A stretch of 64,000 bases of DNA from Polytrichum commune (taxonomy: Eukaryota; Streptophyta; Polytrichopsida; Polytrichales; Polytrichaceae): assembly GCA_950295325.1 (NCBI GenBank), contig OX485806.1, positions 23,252,001-23,316,000 on the forward strand, written 5' to 3'. Below, piece by piece: positions 56,486 to 64,000 of this stretch. The stretch's first letter is position 1. Every line of letters starts with the position of its first letter. The position numbers were made by a program, and so were the translations under genes. The notes beneath the pieces were generated by a model. That model made no database searches. It had not been told where the DNA came from and saw nothing but the letters and a program-made list of their open reading frames with translations.

Positions 56486-59400
56486 TTTTACTTACCTTGG
56501 CTCCCAATGCAACTCCGGTGCCCCATCATGTGCACATGCAACTCCGAGCCCCCAATAAAGGCCCTGTACATGCGCATGGACAACTCACAAAACCTCATCT
56601 AGGGTGGGTTAAACAAATGATGTCCTTCAATGGTTCCTAACTCATGGCTCAACTCTAAAACGTACATAATTGCAAAGAACCAACTTTGGAAATCTATGAG
56701 ATGAACTTTAAGAATGAAAGCCCTCCACGTTTCCTAGAAAAAACCAAAGAGCATATTCAGAAAGAAAAATTCTCTCTTTCTCTCTCACACACACATTGCA
56801 TGATGTTAACGATTTAAAATCAACACGACCACCTACCTTCGCACTCTAGTAATGTTAAGGTAGATGATGCTGAAACCGTTTTCACCTAGAACCAACAACC
56901 TAGAATCTTGCAAAACAAGTACACATTCGTTGGTTTAGAGTCATGAGAATGTCCATAACTTTACCTTCAGGTTGTCATGTCGCACTCCTAATTGCAATGA
57001 CTTGACATGCCGTCTACAAGGGTGCCGCCCAAGTCCTCTAAGTCGATGAGGCAATGGCCATTCATACATGAAGGTGGTTAGTGGCACTAAAGAGGTACTA
57101 AGGGGTCCAATTTTCAATCCCAAATTTGCATGTGCTTCATCAAGAATGCGATATTCACCCTTATTGTTTTTAGACAAGTGACTTGTCTAAATATGCTCAA
57201 ATGCCTTTGGGTCATCGGTGGCCTCGTATGTTTTTTTGGCAATGCAGTAAAGCTTGTTTCATTTGTCTACAATATACAACTTAAAAATAAAATTCATAGA
57301 AATAATCATGCATTTTGTTTTTGGACCCCCTCATTGGAGGCCCATCCCACAACCTGGAAAACGTGTTTGTTAATTAGGCTTACCTCTCACTCCTTAAGCA
57401 TTTAGTCTCTTCCATAGCTTGTGATTGATCTTGAATGACAAAATCTTGATGACCATTAACAAGCAAAAGAGTTGCCATGTTCCATGTAAACCTTGCCGCA
57501 GCACTAAGTCCAATGCAGTCGGTCGTTTTGGAAAGAATTGTTCCCGTAATTCCTGCCTAGGATAAGTGGCAGGATGGTGAATAAATCGAAACAAAAACAG
57601 AAGATGGTCCACAACAGTTTACCAGGCAGGGCAAGCACAGAAGCTAACATTCAAGCCCGTTTTCCCTCCACTACCCAAAGCGGGAGGTTTGCGCTGCTCG
57701 GTTTCCCGCCTCACGCGGTTTCCTCCACTGTAACCCCCAATCGACCCTGCCCTCCGGCCGAATCTCAAGCGGTGACTCCTGGTTTGGAGTGGGCGGACTA
57801 TCGACACGCAACTCGAGACCCGAACCCGGCAACCTCATGTCCTCACCTTCCAGCCCCTGCTCAGGTTACAGGAGGCCGCTACCCCTCCCAGCTGTCAGAT
57901 GTTGTCGAAATCCTCCCCACTAAACCTTCTTCAGACCTTCATTCCAAAAGCTATGGGTTGATGCATACCTTGCGACGTTTCACCCCACCCCTTCGACCTT
58001 CCTGATTTCTGTTTTAGAAGAATCCCAGTCTGTCACCCAAGCAACTTCGGGGCCAGGAGGGAGGAGACATAAGTTTCAATCGTTTACTGGACTCAGACAT
58101 GTCTACACTAAAACTTGAGGTGACTCATAATCCTGTGTTCATTCACAATTGCGAATCGGTTGAGACAAGTCCCGAGCCTGTTGCAACAGCCAAAGACGTC
58201 TGTGTAGTTTTAAGTGCTAATACGTTCACAATTGAAATTTCCTGTGTTGTCGTGCTCCTCAATGCTTCAGTGTCATTGCTGTGTAGAAATAAGACTTACA
58301 AGAAGCTCCTTCAATGTATGTCCAAGTTTTCCGTGCCATGAGAATTGGAGAGAACAATTGGAGCTGTCTGCTACATAAACCATTTGACGCATAATTCTTG
58401 TTCATCGGCACATCTCCAAAGTGGTCACACCTTACGAGAATCAAAGAGTTTGAAATCTTACGTCAGCCTGGCTGCTACCCCTTTCTACTGAAACCAGTAT
58501 CAGAACTCATGACTTGCAAGCAAACTTCTCGATTGTTTATGGTGACCACATTCAGTACAGATGAAAGATTCGTAACATTCTTAAGTGGTTGGAAAACTCT
58601 CTCCATTAGATGCATATCTCTTGCAAGATATGCTGGAAACGATTACTTTTCGCACACCAACTTAGTTGAATTGGAAACGACGGCCACAATATGTCTTGGT
58701 TCCTGTAGCGCAAATAAACGGGATGCAAGCTCACAAGGTTATTGAAGCGATGCGGCTTAATTCCAAACTTAATGCAACAAAAACAAGTGCCGTCCTCACA
58801 GACTACAGTAGGGGCATGAAAAGTTAACCACGAATCATTGCATAACACTCACAACTGGTCGTTTCCTCAAAATGCGCACTCTGTCAATAGAATATATTTT
58901 TGGTGAGCCCCCATTGTATCAACGGTCACATACATTAATATTGGACTGTATTATAAATGCACATAAATTAGCCGACAAACCCTACTCTCCTGGGCAATAC
59001 AAGCTCCCTCTTCAGACTTCCTGTCATCCATTAAAGACACTAGTAGAGGAATTTCTACCACCATTGAGGATGGTGATGGCTTAGAACCTGGCATTCAATC
59101 TGTACCTCGCCATAACCAATTTGAAAACCCCAAACAAAATAGGTAATGCACAACGCCATGCCTGTCTGTGGAGCGAATGAAAGAAAGCGGAAACTTCATC
59201 TATCTTATAAACCAGACATAATAATACAACTTGAAACTCACACCACGCGAGCTGCGGATAAACGTTCTTTGAAGAAAGAAATAAAGTATGCGCACCTCAT
59301 GTAAACTTTCGTAGATATCCAACGGCAAGGCAAAATCTGTACCAAAATTGGTACATATGAATCGTTGTGTGATACTGCAGGAAACTTAAGCCATGTTCCA

Positions 59401-59751
59401 TGTGATAATTATTACCCGCCAGTTCAACCACAACCAAATACCTGGTAACAGCTACCCACACCCAAACACATGTGCAATAACTCGAAATTATTTACATTTG
59501 AAACAGAGCACCCATACATCTACTTACCTGACAAGCGAGCATACTGGTAAAGGGAAAATGAGTGCAGGGAAACACATTGAAACAACAATCTAACAAGAAA
59601 CAAAAACAGCACACAGCTATTTGAAACACGCTCGACAATCTGCGACTCTTCCAGAAGAAAATCAGGAGCAACTACTGCTCGAGAGTGACTGAACTTCAAA
59701 AGGAAGGTGGTGTTATGAAACACCATTGAAATTAGTATCAAAATGGCAGAC

Positions 59752-60420
<669 letters not shown>

Positions 60421-63400
60421 AATACGGTAACAAACGGACACAAAATGGACACGTGTTGCAATGAGATTGGCCCCTATGTGCTAAGGATATACACACCATT
60501 CTAGGTTCAATAGTATACATTGTTGTGAGGGCTTGCGAGGTCACTAATTCTCACTTTGATTAATTTTACATCTCAACTTCGATTATGGGACTTAATGTGA
60601 CAAATCTTTTTGGATCACAATTGTTAACTAGACAAGGCAATTCTTGAGTTGATGCAACGGTCGAAATTGTCTTCTTAGTTGGAAGTGCCAAGTTATAATC
60701 ACATACGTTAATCTTAGCTTCATTCTTGAAGATCTAGGGGGTGCTGTGTTTCTAGGAAATGGACATCTAAATGACACGTGTTATGATGAGATTGGACTAT
60801 GTGCTTTAAATGTATGAAGATGCCATTCTAAGCTCGATAGCAAACATCACAATCGTGAGAGCTTGAGTGATCACTTGTCTTGAGCCAATTTGACCTCTAT
60901 TGACTTTTAAATATCAACCCTACAAATAAAATAAAATAACAAAAACTTATAATGATGAGGCGATTCCCAAGCCAATCCCATGGCCCAAAATGTATGTGTA
61001 GTTCAAAGTGTCCATAAGGATCACATGCCTTAATTTAGCGTTCACCTTTAAAAGTTCATGGGGTGAAGCATTTTGCATATGCATGAAATAGTATTTCCTA
61101 AGAGATGCAAATTATATAAGGTGAGATCATTGCAAGCTTCTATTGTGGTTTCACTGCCATTTCATCTTCCATTGTGATACAATATGCTACAAGAACTAGG
61201 GCAAGATATACACACAATGACATACTTCTTCTAATTTATACTCAAACTTCCCCTAATCATTAAGTAGTTACCTACATGAGATTCCCATTAGGAAAGCCCT
61301 TAGAAAGTGTTGAAAGAGTTTTAAGCCACATTAGAGTTATTTGTCAAGTAAAGGAGATGAAAGGATGGGTTAAGTCTCAAACCTTGAGTTTAGGAGAATT
61401 AACGCAGAGTCACCCAAGCTTTTCTAATGTTGAAATTGTCTTACATGAAGAATGGTGTCGAGTTATTAAAAACCGACTTTCTAGCTTGTCCTACTGGGAT
61501 GGGTGGGCCAAGCTAGCCTTGCATAGGTTGATCCAAGATTTAGGATAGTAGGTCCCATGCGCATACCTTATATTACATCTTCAAATTCTCTCAAAACTTG
61601 AGAGGTGGATAAAGAAAGTTTCAAAAGTTTCATCCAACTTTCAAAATAAGCTCCAATGAACAACCATCTAGTAATGAGATATTTATAGAAAGTTTATCAA
61701 AGAAGGATGAAACCCAAGGTTCAATCCCTCTTTGAAAAACCTTATTGATAGCTCTATTACCTAACCCTAAAGGGCAAGGGGGCTTTTCGGATTCCGTTTT
61801 TCCATACGCTCCACTTCCGTGCATAAATTTTGTCATTCACAATAACCACTACCCTTATTAAAATTGCCCAATTTGTACATTGGACTTGTCCAAATTGGTA
61901 AATTGAGCAATCTCAAGTGTAAAAATATCATCATATATCTTCACGTGGATTGAAATTATCAAAACTCTTATCATTCACAAACCCAGATAGTTTTGTCCAA
62001 TCACATCACTTGTTAATATCCATTGGCATTGTCCGTGTAGTGAACAATCAAGTCACGATTTAAGCCAATCTTGGCATAATTCAAAACTAGGATAAACCAA
62101 GAACCAATTGGGGCAACCGTTTTATGATGGTACGCTTTGTAACAATGGTAGTTCCTAATACCATTGTCAAGTGGTGTGAGTGCTACATAGTTGGCCTTAT
62201 TGAAGTGTTTATTACCAAACAATGAATTCATATGTTAAAAGTAGGTTCAGCATTTACAATAACTATAAAAGTTTTCTTCACTTTTATTAACTTTTATTCT
62301 TCAATATGGGTTTGTTTACCACTACCCACTCAAAGAGGTTATAATGTTCATAATGCACATTGGATCAATTGTAAGATTTGGGAGAAAAATCCTCTTCTTT
62401 ATACAAGTAGAGTGGGTGTAGTGTACACGATCCATGTGGCATGTGTTAACTTGAGAATTGAAGTCATGGTAGTCATCTTGTATGTATGTGTTTGTATATA
62501 ACAACTTCATATCAACACAAATCTTGTTGACTGTGGGATTGTGTTTGATTGTCTAAGTTTTATTATTATTATTATTTTAATAATAATTTCATCTTCGTTG
62601 AGGTCCAAACACTTGTTGAGGAAATAGACCAACTTCTAAATACACAGTCTTGTAATTTCATGTTAACCCGCATTCTTTGCCATGAGTTAGGATGACCTTG
62701 AAAATAAGGTGCACCCTATACTATCCAAGTCTAATATCATGTAATGAACTACCAACAATGCATAATCTTGTAAAGAGTGGGAAATTTACTACATTTCAAC
62801 AATTGTGTAAGGTAAATGAAAGTTGTTAAATGTGGCTCTTCATGCTCTTTGCATTTGTTTCTCACTATGAGCAAGAGGAGCCATGTTGGAATTACATACA
62901 AGTTTGTTGACTATGTTAATATTTAGGTACAACTAACATGCAAGTAAATTGTTTGGAATTACCTAAAATGTTGACTTTTTGGCCAATTATGGACTAGATT
63001 GCCACCGCAAGTATGTATGTATGTCTTCGTTAGGATGCCAAATGTATGCGCACACAATGTACCTACTTTTCATGCACATCCAACATGTTGGTGATCACAT
63101 TTCAAACCTCGGCCTCAACCACATGAAACACCATGCTTAGCAAAGGGGATGAGGGGAAGAGGGAAATGAGGGAGAATAACAACAATGGAGGGAGAGAGAG
63201 GAACATGGCAATGGTGTTTACGGTTTACGGTTTAGGGTTCCATATGGATTGTCTTATAAGGTAAATGCTACCCTCTTCATTGACTGCTACTATCTTACAA
63301 TCACTCCATTCACAAAATACAACCTCATGGACACCCATGCACCCAAAATGTATACCCTTAACATAGAAATAGCTACACACTGGATACATAGTGACTACCT

Positions 63401-64000
63401 AGTAGCTATTGCAGTGGTGATGATTACCATTCATGGTAACTATCATTGCCAAAATACATGATCTTAATCACAATTTTTTGAATTTAACCTAGTGTCACCC
63501 TCTTTGCAATTAAAAGGGCATTGGAAATGGCAATACTAGTCAAAATGGCAACCACCACCACCACCACCTAGAGTTCGTTTGGACATGATATTTTAAAGTG
63601 AAACCTACAACCTTGAGAGTCATGGCAAGTGCAACATGCACGGCAACTGCCGCCATAGCGGACCCCAAATTTAAAAAGTGGCAATGGCAAGCTCCATGTG
63701 CTAGGGCCAAAAATCTCTCTATTGTATAGCGCTCTCACATTGGTCAACATGACAATCTTATGTTGGTTTAGGGACCATAGTCATGGGAGATTTTTGGGCA
63801 TAATCGATCGAGATCCTATAGTGTTTCCAAGTCCAACCGGTTATATATTGACATCTTTCGGTTTTCTGTATTAATTTGAGGTATATTCTCTAAATTCTTC
63901 TAAAATAATGGGTGATTTTGTGAAGTCTTGAACATCAACTGGTTGTTTCTCAAATCCAACAGCGTCCTCTGTAACTAGTAGTTAGCTCCATAACATCACT
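60421..64000. other. gene-free stretch with repeats
   Basis: No gene is supported. A 90-codon frame at 61276-61548 (MRFPLGKPLESVERVLSHIR at the start) has balanced composition but no domain I know. It also contains an ATT microsatellite (near 62561-62577), a short CCA run (63549-63568) and repeat E copy 3. Confidence 0.5.
63736..63990 (-). repeat. dispersed repeat family E, copy 3
   Basis: On the minus strand it reads TAGTTACAGAGGACGC, GGATTTGAGAAACAACCAG, TTAATACAGAAAACCGAAAG, AACCGGTTGGACTTGGAAAC, AAAAATCTCCC. This matches copies at about 5995 and 55875. It runs close to the right edge of the window, so the element may continue outside. Confidence 0.6.

Larger units (their letters stand above)
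55669..59751. other. intergenic stretch between PHT4 and histone H3
   Basis: No gene is supported. It contains the PHT4 3' UTR at the left, repeat E copy 2 (about 55875-56055), a duplicated 65-base block (56243-56310; partner at 55135-55200 in the last PHT4 intron), a foldback related to the 18510 hairpin (about 56300-56485) and a GC-rich block (57640-58000). The block at 57640-58000 reads GGTTCGGGTCTCGAG on the minus strand, slightly like a tRNA-type B box, but has no clear A box. The H3 3' UTR lies at the right end. Confidence 0.5.

Noticed and set aside
57574-58005. 143-codon frame in a GC-rich block
   Set aside because: Pro/Ser-rich with no domain. The GC-rich block looks more like a small repeat than an exon.
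63215-63240. GGTTTACGGTTTAGGGTTC, telomere-like
   Set aside because: Only one exact TTTAGGG unit is present, too short to call an interstitial telomere.

Overview
This window is nuclear DNA of a land plant. It holds four protein-coding genes with plant-type introns and canonical GT-AG splice sites, in a background of decayed transposons, foldback elements and microsatellites. A short insert of mitochondrial cox1 DNA shows that the genome takes up organelle DNA. Histone H3 carries Ser96, where the angiosperm H3 proteins I recall have Ala, and the cox1 insert reads AQPGNQ, as I recall from bryophyte-type mitochondria. Together these lean towards a non-flowering lineage, but I cannot name the species.

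Layout. 1-18.2 kb is gene-free repeat territory: a broken hAT transposase (about 1.36-2.76 kb), a GC-rich insertion-like repeat with a nested foldback (3.3-4.4 kb), a diverged tandem duplication (8.2-10.65 kb), a pair of LTR-like direct repeats (11.1/12.9 kb) and unidentified coding relics (13.4-14.6 kb). 18.2-24.9 kb (minus) is a 14-exon DUF707 type II membrane protein. 27.7-31.35 kb (minus) is the 7-exon ribosome-biogenesis GTPase LSG1. 32.3-42.5 kb is a nest of transposons. It contains a PIF/Harbinger relic with convergent ORF1 and transposase remains, split by a GC-rich 3.6-kb insert that carries its own 643-codon decayed ORF. Next to it is a Tigger/pogo transposase relic, split by the inverted partner of the 3.3-kb GC-rich repeat. 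47.2-55.7 kb (plus) is a 15-exon plastid-type anion/phosphate transporter (PHT4/SLC17), with foldback elements in several introns and the cox1 insert in intron 10. 59.75-60.16 kb (minus) is an intronless histone H3. The rest, to 64 kb, is repeat-rich intergenic DNA.

I joined the exons of the three split genes by hand. In each model every junction keeps the reading frame and the total is a whole number of codons (414, 615 and 594 residues). The genes do not form a pathway: they are housekeeping functions (ribosome assembly, chromatin, plastid transport, putative Golgi glycosylation) placed as islands between transposon blocks.

The most interesting material is in the repeats. These include an intron-associated foldback family shared by two genes, a pair of inverted GC-rich insertions sitting at the same point in two Tigger copies, and a coiled-coil transposon ORF whose three stops could all be C-to-T changes. 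I found no CRISPR array, tRNA, rRNA or prokaryotic-type feature.
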